From: Candidatus Thorarchaeota archaeon
GTDB lineage: Archaea; Asgardarchaeota; Thorarchaeia; Thorarchaeales; Thorarchaeaceae
DNA: 15,319 nt
Direction: 5' to 3'
Assembly (NCBI GenBank): GCA_029856425.1
Contig: JAHQWZ010000019.1
Location: 1 to 15,319, forward strand
This document shows, in pieces, positions 6,725-13,166 of this stretch. The notes under the pieces are model-generated. The model was given only the letters and a program-made list of their open reading frames with translations. It was not told the DNA's origin and did no database searches. Position 1 is the first letter of the stretch, and every line of letters starts with the position of its first letter. The translations under genes were made by a program, and so were the position numbers.

Positions 6725-8831
6725 CAGTCCGCCCACTAGCGGCAGTGGGCTTTATAGTATGTTGAACATGCATTATATTCCGTGCAGCATTCACATCGGC
6801 GTGAAAGTGTTCAGCACAATTGGGACAATGAAAGTACTCCCCGCCCTTTTTCTCGGTGGTGGAGGTTTCATCATCCACGCGGACGCCACGGATTCCACAA
6901 ACATGACAGGTCTGCGAGGTCCACGCGGGATTCACCAGCCAGATGCCACCATTCCGGTGACCGAGAGCCTCGCGTCTATAACGCACTCCCTCTATCATCA
7001 TTCCCCACAAGTTTGTTGAAAGGTTCCAGCTGTGTCTTCGCATGCCTCCCTTCCCCTGGAAGGAACGAAGATCCTCAAAGTAAATAGCCTTCACACCATG
7101 ATGCTCACAGAACCAAGCGGTTTCAGTAGCGACCTGATGGGAGATTTCCTTATCTAGACGACGGATTTTCCTCCATATTGCCTCCAGCTCTTGTTCCTTC
7201 TTCAGGATGATAGCTGGAGGATGCTGCCCAGCATGTTTTCTCTCCCAGTTGTTGCGTCTTAGTGCCACCTGCGACATCAAGACTCTGGTCCGTTGTCGAA
7301 GATTTTCTCTTTTCTCGAAAAGCTCCTGTCTTCCAATCATGGCTTCCTCATAAGTGTCCTCCCCATTCTTTACAGAAACCACCATAGAGTGACGAAGGCC
7401 CCTATCAACTCCAGCTATCTTCTTCCGCATTGATAGATTCTTCAGTACTGTTTTCAACAGTTTCTCGTCTGGAGCTATAAATGGAATGAGAAGAGTTGCT
7501 CTTTTTCCCACCAATTTGATTGTTGGGGGGGTTGAACGTCTACTCTTCTTCAGATCACGAATTATAGTCTTCAAGTTGTTTATCCGCATTTCATCCTTTT
7601 CAGGGTGTGCTCTCTCTCTAGCTAGTTCACGAGCGAATCTCTGAAGATTGATAGAATTCAATAGCTGCTGATTCATGTCCTCGAAACGGGCCGCTCGATA
7701 TTCAAGCTGGATTGCCCCTTGAAAATGACCTTGGTTTCTTGCTTCCTGTGCCTTTCTTCTTGCTCGTTCCGCTTTTCTAGGAAACCAATTCAAGAATCTC
7801 AATCGCACGGTCTGACTTTTGTATGGTGAAATGGTGTCTTGTTCGTGACTTACTATTCCAGGAGGGGTCTTGATGAAGAGAATAATCTCATTCTCTCGCT
7901 CCGTGTCTTGTTGGAACCAATATCCCTGCCCAGTGGTATTCTCTGTGGAAGCTGAGAAGTCCACTGTGTCTTTTGTGAAGGTGGGAGTGACAAATGGGAA
8001 TCCATCTTCCTTCCATTCCCTGACTCGATTAATAAGGATAAACTGAATCCGAGCTCTCTCTAGGGAGTTCTCATTTAGTAACTCACGAGTGCTTTTTCTT
8101 CGCTCACCTTCTTTCAATGGATAGGCTTCACGAACATTATCTCTTAATACTCTCCTCACCTGTCGACATGCTGAAAGTGCATACTGATAAGATCCGTCTG
8201 ACTTCTTCTCAATAGCATCTTTGACTCTTCGAACAATGTCTGAAGGGATTCTTCTTTTTATCATTAGCCGCGTGAGTTGTTCTTCATCAGATGAGAGAAC
8301 ATCGAGAACTGAGTTCACAAGTCTTTGACGAGTGTAGTCGGCAAGTATTATTCGAGCTGCAGTTTCAAGAGCATTGCGATGCAACCGCTCAAAAACGAGA
8401 TTCCCAAACTCATTGTCAGGCGTCCATTTGAGATGTTTCTCTCTCCTGAGTGCAAGATATAACATTCCTCTCTGCTTTGCTAACTCACTTCGTACTTCAT
8501 CAGCATATCTCAGATCGGAAAATACTTTCTCGAGAATCAGGTTCACGACCTTTCGGTAGCTGGAAAAACTTTGAGAGAGAACCCCTAAATCGAGATTGTT
8601 GCATTTTCTACCACTGAGTTTGTGGAGCATGTGGGATTGTTTGATGGAAGTAGAAGGTCTTCGACCAAGTCCTTTTCGTGCCACTTGTCTATTGTAAGAA
8701 TTCAATACAAAACTCTGAACTCGAAGTGCCGATGAAGGGCAACTTAAAATATCGTCCATTGTATTCTGCTCTGATTTTCCTGAAGTGGAAACCAAGTGCT
8801 CGCGGGGACGACGCCGCGAAGTTACCTTCAT
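6720..8831 (-). CDS. tnpB: Long TnpB-type RNA-guided RuvC nuclease (IS200/IS605 OrfB family)
   Basis: Predicted 703-residue nuclease. The catalytic residues are complete: RuvC-I D476 in AGVDRG, RuvC-II E586 in YFEDLRSF, RuvC-III D679 in HADVNAARN. Between the last two lies a four-cysteine zinc finger (C642-x2-C645 and C669-x2-C672). The C-terminal 230 residues are typical TnpB. The first 470 residues are not: common TnpB proteins have only about 180 ahead of RuvC-I, so the N-terminal recognition part is enlarged by nearly 300 residues, many Arg-, Lys- and Glu-rich and probably helical (about 355-440 may be coiled coil). The ATG at 8829-8831 is chosen because GGTGA lies 7 bases before it; an in-frame TTG at 8837 would add two residues. 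No TnpA transposase and no CRISPR array are in the window. Alternatives are a Cas12-like relative or a domesticated host gene. Confidence 0.93.
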   Translation of the reverse strand: MKVTSRRRPREHLVSTSGKSEQNTMDDILSCPSSALRVQSFVLNSYNRQVARKGLGRRPSTSIKQSHMLHKLSGRKCNNLDLGVLSQSFSSYRKVVNLILEKVFSDLRYADEVRSELAKQRGMLYLALRREKHLKWTPDNEFGNLVFERLHRNALETAARIILADYTRQRLVNSVLDVLSSDEEQLTRLMIKRRIPSDIVRRVKDAIEKKSDGSYQYALSACRQVRRVLRDNVREAYPLKEGERRKSTRELLNENSLERARIQFILINRVREWKEDGFPFVTPTFTKDTVDFSASTENTTGQGYWFQQDTERENEIILFIKTPPGIVSHEQDTISPYKSQTVRLRFLNWFPRKAERARRKAQEARNQGHFQGAIQLEYRAARFEDMNQQLLNSINLQRFARELARERAHPEKDEMRINNLKTIIRDLKKSRRSTPPTIKLVGKRATLLIPFIAPDEKLLKTVLKNLSMRKKIAGVDRGLRHSMVVSVKNGEDTYEEAMIGRQELFEKRENLRQRTRVLMSQVALRRNNWERKHAGQHPPAIILKKEQELEAIWRKIRRLDKEISHQVATETAWFCEHHGVKAIYFEDLRSFQGKGGMRRHSWNLSTNLWGMMIEGVRYRREALGHRNGGIWLVNPAWTSQTCHVCGIRGVRVDDETSTTEKKGGEYFHCPNCAEHFHADVNAARNIMHVQHTIKPTAASGRTA
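6731..6750 (-). ncRNA. Right-end hairpin of the TnpB element, probable omega-RNA 3' stem
   Basis: Arms GCCCACT (6731-6737) and AGTGGGC (6744-6750) with a 6-base loop form a perfect GC-rich stem inside the last codons of tnpB; it encodes most of the C-terminal KPTAASGR. In IS200/IS605-type elements the right end folds as a hairpin and the omega-RNA that guides TnpB overlaps the 3' end of its gene. This stem fits that arrangement. The RNA would be transcribed on the minus strand and its guide would lie just past the element end, below about 6706. RNA boundaries cannot be seen in sequence. Confidence 0.55.
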
Positions 8832-8838
8832 CAGCAAT

Positions 8839-8871
8839 TCACCGTGGTATTGTCTTTGGAGGCGATATTTA
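8839..8871 (-). promoter_or_regulatory. tnpB promoter and ribosome binding site
   Basis: Reading the minus strand, TTAAATAT (8864-8871) is a good archaeal TATA box. Transcription would begin about 25 bases on, near 8843. GGTGA (8839-8843) then sits 7 bases before the ATG. The TATA box directly touches the left-end hairpin, so promoter and element end are fused. Confidence 0.55.
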
Positions 8872-8892
8872 AGCCCATACTTCGTATGGGCT
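8872..8892. repeat. Left-end hairpin of the TnpB element
   Basis: Perfect 9-bp arms AGCCCATAC (8872-8880) and GTATGGGCT (8884-8892) around the 3-base loop TTC. Pairing can extend into flanking TTTAAG/CTTAAA with a 2-base bulge. It matches the right-end hairpin in its outer AGCCCA/TGGGC bases, supporting a paired left and right end. Confidence 0.65.
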
Positions 8893-9041
8893 ACTTAAAA
8901 TACCAGAGTTAAAATTTAGGTGATTATTTGATATCATAAAGAAGGTTTATTCTTTGATATAATGATATATTCAGAAGTGATGCGCATTTTTGTACCCGTA
9001 AAAAATAAAGGTAAATATGACAGTGGAAATACAATAATGCG
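8893..9041. other. AT-rich gene-free flank with a short direct repeat
   Basis: Very AT-rich stretch between the tnpB left end and a small gene. TTTGATAT followed by CAT or AAT occurs at 8927-8937 and 8953-8963, 26 bp apart, with ATGATAT(C/A) nearby in both orientations. TAAATATG at 9012-9019 is a TATA-like box for the small gene at 9042. No gene of its own was found here. Confidence 0.4.
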
Positions 9042-9185
9042 ATGGCTCGTGGAAGAGGACGCCCGATTATACCAATGCCAGTACGCCCAGAGCGGGTGAT
9101 TTCTAGAGCAATGAAGGCAGGCCTCTCAGCAACTGTCGAGCTTCAAAGGAATATCAGCAATAAGGCAACGAGGGTGAAACACTAA
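9042..9185 (+). CDS. Possible small basic protein with AT-hook-like start (47 aa)
   Basis: Short reading frame beginning MARGRGRPIIPMPVRPERV and ending ATRVKH, with 10 Arg/Lys-type residues in the first half. RGRGRP resembles an AT-hook (GRP flanked by basic residues), which binds the minor groove of AT-rich DNA. The TATA-like TAAATATG at 9012-9019 is centred about 27 bases before the ATG, so the transcript would be leaderless with the ATG at its 5' end, as is common in archaea. It stands alone between tnpB and mch. Length alone is not convincing; chance or a decayed gene remains possible. Family not recognised. Confidence 0.4.
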   Translation: MARGRGRPIIPMPVRPERVISRAMKAGLSATVELQRNISNKATRVKH

Positions 9186-9280
9186 TCTAATGAGCTTTGA
9201 GAACCTAGACTATCATTCACTCAGATTCCTTTTGGATACTCTATTTTTGTACTTTCTCTATTTGGTACTTCACCCAGCGC

Positions 9281-9302
9281 TTAGTGTACAGATGTACGCT
9301 AA
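9281..9302. repeat. Inverted repeat downstream of mch
   Basis: TTAGTGTA (9281-9288) and TACGCTAA (9295-9302) pair over 8 bp with one G-T wobble around a 6-base loop; the two inner CA/TG pairs could also form. It lies 14 bases past the mch stop. No T-run follows on the minus strand, so a classical terminator is not supported; RNA stability or processing is possible. Confidence 0.35.
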
Positions 9303-9315
9303 ATACAGGCTTCTA

Positions 9316-10284
9316 CTACATTCCAAATGACTGCTTCAGAACCTCTGGATTTACATAACCAGCTTTGTATGTCTTGCCCTTGACAACGTCATTGATTGTG
9401 ATTTCTGCGGGACTGAAGAGATGCGGATCGACCTTATAGAAGTCGAACTCAAAACTCTTGAACAGATTGAAGAATGGCTGGCCATACTGTTCTGAGGCCG
9501 ATGATGGTGCCTTCTCTACTAAAGCTGCAACGTCATCCTCCTCGTCTGGTCTGGCGAAGTAGAAGGTGCGACCAGCATATAGAATACAGTCATTTGTGAC
9601 TCCCATTGCCTTGTTGTCATTCTTAGCTACAGGTCCTATGGGTGCAACGCCGTGCCCTGCTCGAATCTTACCAGGGTCAAACTTCAGCTCATGCAATTTG
9701 TGCACACCAACCTCAACCACTCTGGCTGAGATCTGAACAGAACCAGCAACACAAGCGGTCGGCGTCATAACACAATAGAGATCCGATGCTGAGATTCCAC
9801 ACTTCTCAGCAATGAAATTTGTCGCAAATTCCGGAGGTGGTGTTCGTGTTTCAAGTACGATCACACCAACCTTGGCTTCGTCCTTATAGTCAAGCTCCTT
9901 GTAGAGCTTCTTCTCAACCAGCGCAAGGGCTCTAGCTGGTCCCGAACCCATTGCAAAATACTTCCCCTCGTCACTCTTGACATCAATGAGCCATCCAGCA
10001 AATTGAGACCCCATTGTTGCAATCTTTGGATGGTCAGTACTCACCACCACAGCAGGCAGAGTCATGTCTCCGATGTGCTGATGAGTTATTCTGACGGTTC
10101 CAAGACCTCCGAGACATATTTCCCCGACAAGTCTTCCAGCTTCAATACCCCCAGACACCTCAATACCCGCGTCAATCAGGGTGGCTCCATTACCCTGTTC
10201 GGCTACGGTACAATTGAGTTCGTCCTTTTTGTCCATCATCTCCTTGACAATCTCTAATGCCTTCTCGTTAACGCTTGGATTCAT
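9316..10284 (-). CDS. mch: Methenyltetrahydromethanopterin cyclohydrolase
   Basis: Interconverts N5-formyl-H4MPT and N5,N10-methenyl-H4MPT in the cytoplasm, the step after Ftr in the archaeal C1 (methyl branch) pathway. 322 residues is the family length. Typical stretches include EVSGGIEAGRLVGEICLGGLG (about 43-63), STDHPKIATMGSQFAGW and YFAMGSGPARAL, the block PTACVAGSVQISARVVEVGVHKL and FDPGKIRAGHGVAPIGPVAKND. The start is set by GAGGAGAG, with AGGAG (10293-10297) 8 bases before the ATG. That site overlaps the fwdC stop codon, so the two genes form an operon with likely coupling. No frameshift or missing block is seen. Confidence 0.96.
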   Translation of the reverse strand: MNPSVNEKALEIVKEMMDKKDELNCTVAEQGNGATLIDAGIEVSGGIEAGRLVGEICLGGLGTVRITHQHIGDMTLPAVVVSTDHPKIATMGSQFAGWLIDVKSDEGKYFAMGSGPARALALVEKKLYKELDYKDEAKVGVIVLETRTPPPEFATNFIAEKCGISASDLYCVMTPTACVAGSVQISARVVEVGVHKLHELKFDPGKIRAGHGVAPIGPVAKNDNKAMGVTNDCILYAGRTFYFARPDEEDDVAALVEKAPSSASEQYGQPFFNLFKSFEFDFYKVDPHLFSPAEITINDVVKGKTYKAGYVNPEVLKQSFGM

Positions 10285-10292
10285 ACTCTTCT

Positions 10293-10297
10293 CTCCT
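10293..10297 (-). promoter_or_regulatory. Shine-Dalgarno site of mch overlapping the fwdC stop
   Basis: Minus strand reads TGAGGAGAG: the fwdC TGA (10297-10299) runs straight into AGGAG, 8 bases before the mch ATG. Ribosomes finishing fwdC are placed to begin mch. Confidence 0.65.
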
Positions 10298-11151
10298 CAG
10301 AACAAGTGCTGATTTGCTGCCGCGCGAACGTAAATCTCCTGTTTTGGATCTCCCTCTGCAAAGTCGCCCATAAACTTCGCCCATTTCTCGGCAAAGTCTA
10401 CGTCTTCGCTGAGAAAATCCGGTCTCCGAGACTTAAGGTATCGCAGGTAGTAATTAGTGAATTCCCTCTCGGAACTCCCGCTGAACTTGTAGGTGGGCAG
10501 CAGCGAATCCACCTTTCCAAGGCAAAATATCATGCCTTTTGTGGCTTCCACACCGACACGGTCTGCGATATTGCCTACAACTATGATTGTTCCCCCTTTC
10601 ATTCTGACACCTGCAAGTGTATCTACATCACCTTTCACTGCGATGAAACCCTTTCTCATGTGAGCTCCCATTTCGCGTCCCACATTACCTGCGACATAGA
10701 CCCTCCCACCTTTCATTCCATCCGGACTGCCGCGATAGCCAGCACAGAGATAATCTCCAGCGTTTCCTTCTATCTGGATGTTTCCTCCCTCCATCTCTGC
10801 AGCAGCCCAAGAAGCCACGGATCCCTTGACATGTATCCTGCCCGCTATCATCTCAGCCCCTAGATACATGCCTACATCTCCTTCCACGGTGATTTTCCCG
10901 CCGTTCATGCCCTTGCCTATCATCTTGACATCTCTTAGATTTCCACTCACAACAATCTCAGTTTCGTCAGCGGTGGCACCTGCCTCACCAGAAACATTGA
11001 AGAAGGTGGCAAGATCCACGGTCTGGTTCCCCTGAAGAACTGGCAGCTTTCCTATCTCTGCAGCGTTCTTTCCTGCAAAATGAGTCGGAGTTATGGTGTC
11101 AGCCTCTAGAGGGATATCCGGTTTTTTGGTCAACTTCAGATGTACAGTCAT
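10297..11151 (-). CDS. fwdC: Formylmethanofuran dehydrogenase subunit C
   Basis: Structural subunit of the molybdenum/tungsten enzyme that reduces CO2 to formylmethanofuran (or runs in reverse). 284 residues. The middle and end (about 70-210) hold a beta-helix of repeated turns of about 19-20 residues with the pattern G-x-M-x-x-G-x-I-x-V-x-G-x-V/A-G. Examples are MNGGKITVEGDVGMYLGAEM, MKGGRVYVAGNVGREMGAHM and MKGGTIIVVGNIADRVG. This fold is shared with the glutamate synthase C-terminal (GXGXG) domain, but the mch and ftr neighbours settle the assignment. Subunits A, B, D and others are not here, so the enzyme is encoded at more than one locus. It leads the operon with mch. Confidence 0.93.
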   Translation of the reverse strand: MTVHLKLTKKPDIPLEADTITPTHFAGKNAAEIGKLPVLQGNQTVDLATFFNVSGEAGATADETEIVVSGNLRDVKMIGKGMNGGKITVEGDVGMYLGAEMIAGRIHVKGSVASWAAAEMEGGNIQIEGNAGDYLCAGYRGSPDGMKGGRVYVAGNVGREMGAHMRKGFIAVKGDVDTLAGVRMKGGTIIVVGNIADRVGVEATKGMIFCLGKVDSLLPTYKFSGSSEREFTNYYLRYLKSRRPDFLSEDVDFAEKWAKFMGDFAEGDPKQEIYVRAAANQHLF

Positions 11152-11194
11152 AAGTCAGACCATCCTATCGACGTTTTTCGAATCCTTTCCTCCT

Positions 11195-11231
11195 CTTAAA
11201 ACCTCTGAACAGAATGAATCATGTAAATAAG
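11195..11231. promoter_or_regulatory. Divergent promoters of fwdC-mch and ftr
   Basis: Minus strand GTTTTAAG (11195-11202) is a TATA-like box giving a fwdC leader of about 20 bases. Plus strand TGTAAATAAG (11222-11231) is a TATA-like box giving an ftr transcript start near 11251. The boxes are about 20 bp apart, so a single regulator could control all three C1 genes. Confidence 0.5.
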
Positions 11232-11289
11232 TAAGAAAGAAATAGCACAAGTGTTGCCCGTACTCACACCAAATACAGCGGTGCGCGAA

Positions 11290-12186
11290 ATGGAAATCAA
11301 CGGTGTACCAATTGAGGACACATTTGCAGAAGCATTCAGCATGCATATGAACAGGACTATCATCACTGCCTATGATCAGGAGTGGGCATATATCACAGCT
11401 ACAGAAACCACTGGGTTTGGGACCTCTGTGATTATGGCTCCTGCAGAGGCAGGAATTGAATATCTGCTTGGACCTGATGAAACCCCTGATGGTCGTCCAG
11501 GTGTCAGAGTGATTTTTGCAGTTGGTTCAAAGAAAGCACTTGAGCCGCAACTGCTAGCAAGACTAGGTCAATGTGTTCTCACAAGTCCAACAGCAAGTGC
11601 ATTTGACGACACTCCCAATGCCAAGGACTTCTATGAGATAGGGAAGAAGATTTCCTTGTTCGGAGATGGATTTCAAACCAAGAAAGGTCCAATCGATGGA
11701 CGAGTTCTGTGGCTAATTCCGCGAATGAGTGGAACTTGTATCATGCAAAATATGTTTGGTCGCGTAAAGGGAGTTGCTGGCGGGAATATAATCTATACCT
11801 GCAAAGATGTGAAGAGTGGTATGGATAGTGGAAAAGCTGCAGTCAAGGCTATTGAGAAAGTCGAGGGTGCCTATACACCATTCCCAGGAGGACTTGTGGG
11901 CTCAGGCTCCAAACCATCATCACGATACAAGGTTCTCTTCGCATCAACGAATGAGAAGTTCTGTCCTACTCTACGCGCATTAGTACCTGATACAATGGTA
12001 CCAAAGGGAAGTGAGTTTGTCCAAGAGATAGTGATTAATGGATTAACCAAAGAAGCAGTTGCCAATGCGACCAAGGTTGCCATAGAAGAGGTCTGCAAAC
12101 ATCCTGGAATCACAAAGATGACAGCAGGAAATTATGGCGGAAAACTTGGAGAACATCAGATTCACTTGCATGACCTATTCAAGTAG
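11290..12186 (+). CDS. ftr: Formylmethanofuran:tetrahydromethanopterin formyltransferase
   Basis: Moves the formyl group from formylmethanofuran to N5 of H4MPT, linking FwdC's enzyme to Mch. From the ATG at 11290 it has 298 residues, the family length, and starts MEINGVPIEDTFAEAF exactly as known Ftr proteins do. Other conserved blocks are ETTGFGTSVIMAPAEAGIE, ETPDGRPGV, LARLGQCVLTSPTASAFD, VEGAYTPFPGGLVGSGSK, EIVINGLTKEAV and the end GNYGGKLGEHQIHLHDLF. GGTG (11280-11283) lies 6 bases before this ATG. A GTG at 11251 would add 13 residues and coincide with the predicted transcript start; it is disfavoured by homology. It is divergent from fwdC-mch. Confidence 0.96.
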   Translation: MEINGVPIEDTFAEAFSMHMNRTIITAYDQEWAYITATETTGFGTSVIMAPAEAGIEYLLGPDETPDGRPGVRVIFAVGSKKALEPQLLARLGQCVLTSPTASAFDDTPNAKDFYEIGKKISLFGDGFQTKKGPIDGRVLWLIPRMSGTCIMQNMFGRVKGVAGGNIIYTCKDVKSGMDSGKAAVKAIEKVEGAYTPFPGGLVGSGSKPSSRYKVLFASTNEKFCPTLRALVPDTMVPKGSEFVQEIVINGLTKEAVANATKVAIEEVCKHPGITKMTAGNYGGKLGEHQIHLHDLFK

Positions 12187-12290
12187 ATTAAGCAATAGAA
12201 AACCCTCTTCATTCCACTTCGAAAGCTTTATGTCCAATCTCAATGCGGACTGCAAAATAACATCATTCCCTGAGAGATGCTATAATGGAT

Positions 12291-12368
12291 GCCTCAGTAG
12301 CTCAGACTGGTTAGATCGCCTCCTTGGTAAGGAGGAAGCCGAGGGTTCAAATCCCTCCTGGGGCTCCA
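12291..12368 (+). tRNA. tRNA-Thr (anticodon GGT), CCA encoded
   Basis: Full cloverleaf, no intron. Acceptor GCCTCAG pairs with CTGGGGC (one G-T wobble). Anticodon stem CCTCC/GGAGG encloses loop TTGGTAA, with anticodon GGT at 12324-12326 reading ACC and ACU threonine codons. T arm is GAGGG, TTCAAAT, CCCTC. The D arm (GCTC/GATC) has one C-T mismatch at positions 11-24. The discriminator base is T, as in many archaeal tRNA-Thr, and CCA is encoded (12366-12368). It stands alone between ftr and a convergent gene. Confidence 0.95.
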
Positions 12369-12386
12369 CTTCCTTCTACTCAGAGT

Positions 12387-12698
12387 CTACAAATCCTCTA
12401 TCTTTTCTATCTTGAATATGACAGTCCTCATCCCATCGCCACATGGCTGGTAGGTGACGCCAGGTTCAGGATAGTTGTAGTCTCCTCCGAAATAGTAAAT
12501 CATCAGTGTTGTATAGAGGTCCTGCCAGGCCTGTCCGCAGAAGTCCTTTGGCCTGTCGAGATGGTGGTCAACGATGAACTCCTCACCCAGCGTATGACTG
12601 CATGGCTGTATCGGCTTTCCATCTCGCATAATCTCGTGGCCAAATATCTCTTCTGGGCTAAACTTCCTCATCACAGTGACTCTCAGTTTCGTGGTCAT
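12387..12698 (-). CDS. TIGR04076-type small protein of unknown function
   Basis: Cytoplasmic protein of 103 residues. The sequence pattern, with an N-terminal strand KLRVTVMRKFSPEEIFG, three single cysteines (C33 in QPCSH, C54 in DFCGQAW, C86 in YQPCGDG), the FGGDY turn and the end RTVIFKIEKIE, matches what I recall of the TIGR04076 family, widespread in anaerobes and with no known function. The spaced cysteines may bind metal (inference). An upstream minus-strand CATATAGT (12745-12752) may be its own promoter, and GAGG precedes the ATG by about 7 bases. It is third in a row of small minus-strand genes, with a 92-base gap before it. Confidence 0.7.
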   Translation of the reverse strand: MTTKLRVTVMRKFSPEEIFGHEIMRDGKPIQPCSHTLGEEFIVDHHLDRPKDFCGQAWQDLYTTLMIYYFGGDYNYPEPGVTYQPCGDGMRTVIFKIEKIEDL

Positions 12699-12790
12699 TT
12701 CTGGTTCCTCAATTCCATTGAATCATCAGATGGACGAGGTCTGAAACTATATGACTTGTCTACAACGCAAGGAAGTAGTTGCCATCTCTT

Positions 12791-13156
12791 CTAGTGGTTG
12801 TTGTTATTGAACTCTGCTACTAAATATGAGAGGTCATCACACGCCGCTCGAAGACGGTTGTCTCCACGTAGCCTACTAAAAGCAGTGATTACAAGGTAGC
12901 CCCCAATAATGAGGAGTATAACTATGCCAATAACGAGACCAGTTATGAGTGATAGGACTTCGTCGATTGAGTAATAGTTGGAGGTAGCAATCAGTATAGT
13001 CAACAGGGACATTGGTATCGTCAGTATGCCAATCCCCGTTCGTAATTCAGCTAAATGTGTCCTTTTTTCAGCATCAATCGTGCGAATGAATGCCAAAGAC
13101 GTCCTCAAATTGCTTTGCTTTGTTTGTTCGTCAATGTCGTGTGAATCTGTGGTCAA
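12791..13156 (-). CDS. Small two-segment membrane protein, DUF202-like
   Basis: 121 residues. A polar N-terminus (1-18) leads to LAFIRTIDAEKRTHLAELRTGIGIL (19-45), whose repeated L-A-x-x-R-T spacing resembles the DUF202/YidH family. Two hydrophobic segments follow (41-59 and 69-92), then a basic helix and an Asn-rich end (EFNNNNH). Two segments rather than three, and the divergent motif, make the family assignment tentative. Function unknown. Its start is 10 bases past the stop of the preceding gene, so they form an operon. Confidence 0.65.
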   Translation of the reverse strand: MTTDSHDIDEQTKQSNLRTSLAFIRTIDAEKRTHLAELRTGIGILTIPMSLLTILIATSNYYSIDEVLSLITGLVIGIVILLIIGGYLVITAFSRLRGDNRLRAACDDLSYLVAEFNNNNH

Positions 13157-13166
13157 TGTAGTCCCT

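Larger units (their letters stand above)
6700..8895 (-). mobile_element. Solitary tnpB insertion element (IS605/IS1341-like, no tnpA)
   Basis: The tnpB gene is bracketed by two similar hairpins, each built on a stem that begins AGCCCA and ends TGGGC(T): one 40 bases upstream of the start (8872-8892) and one in the 3' coding end (6731-6750). Subterminal hairpins at both ends are the known transposition sites of IS200/IS605 elements, which leave no target duplication or terminal inverted repeats. There is no tyrosine transposase here, so the element would depend on one acting in trans or be immobile. Exact ends are approximate, since cleavage sites cannot be fixed without an empty site for comparison. 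Confidence 0.6.

Noticed and set aside
6696..6768. GTTGAACA occurring twice (6696-6703 and 6761-6768) as a possible target duplication
   Set aside because: The second copy is inside tnpB, not at the other end of the element, and this family does not duplicate targets.
6700..8895. Tyrosine (Y1) transposase TnpA associated with tnpB
   Set aside because: No frame in either flank or strand encodes a HUH motif protein of the expected 130-150 residues.
8893..9315. CRISPR array next to the TnpB gene
   Set aside because: No regularly spaced repeats of 20 bases or more; only an 11-base imperfect pair at 8927 and 8953.
10306..10863. 185-codon open frame on the plus strand opposite fwdC
   Set aside because: Cys/His/Ser-rich composition is that of an antisense shadow; fwdC is certain from its repeat motif.
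11251..11289. GTG at 11251 as the ftr start
   Set aside because: It fits a leaderless transcript, but the family N-terminus starts exactly at the ATG at 11290, which has its own GGTG site.
12324..12794. 156-codon open frame starting inside the tRNA
   Set aside because: It begins within tRNA-Thr and runs antisense to the TIGR04076-type gene, which has the better protein pattern.
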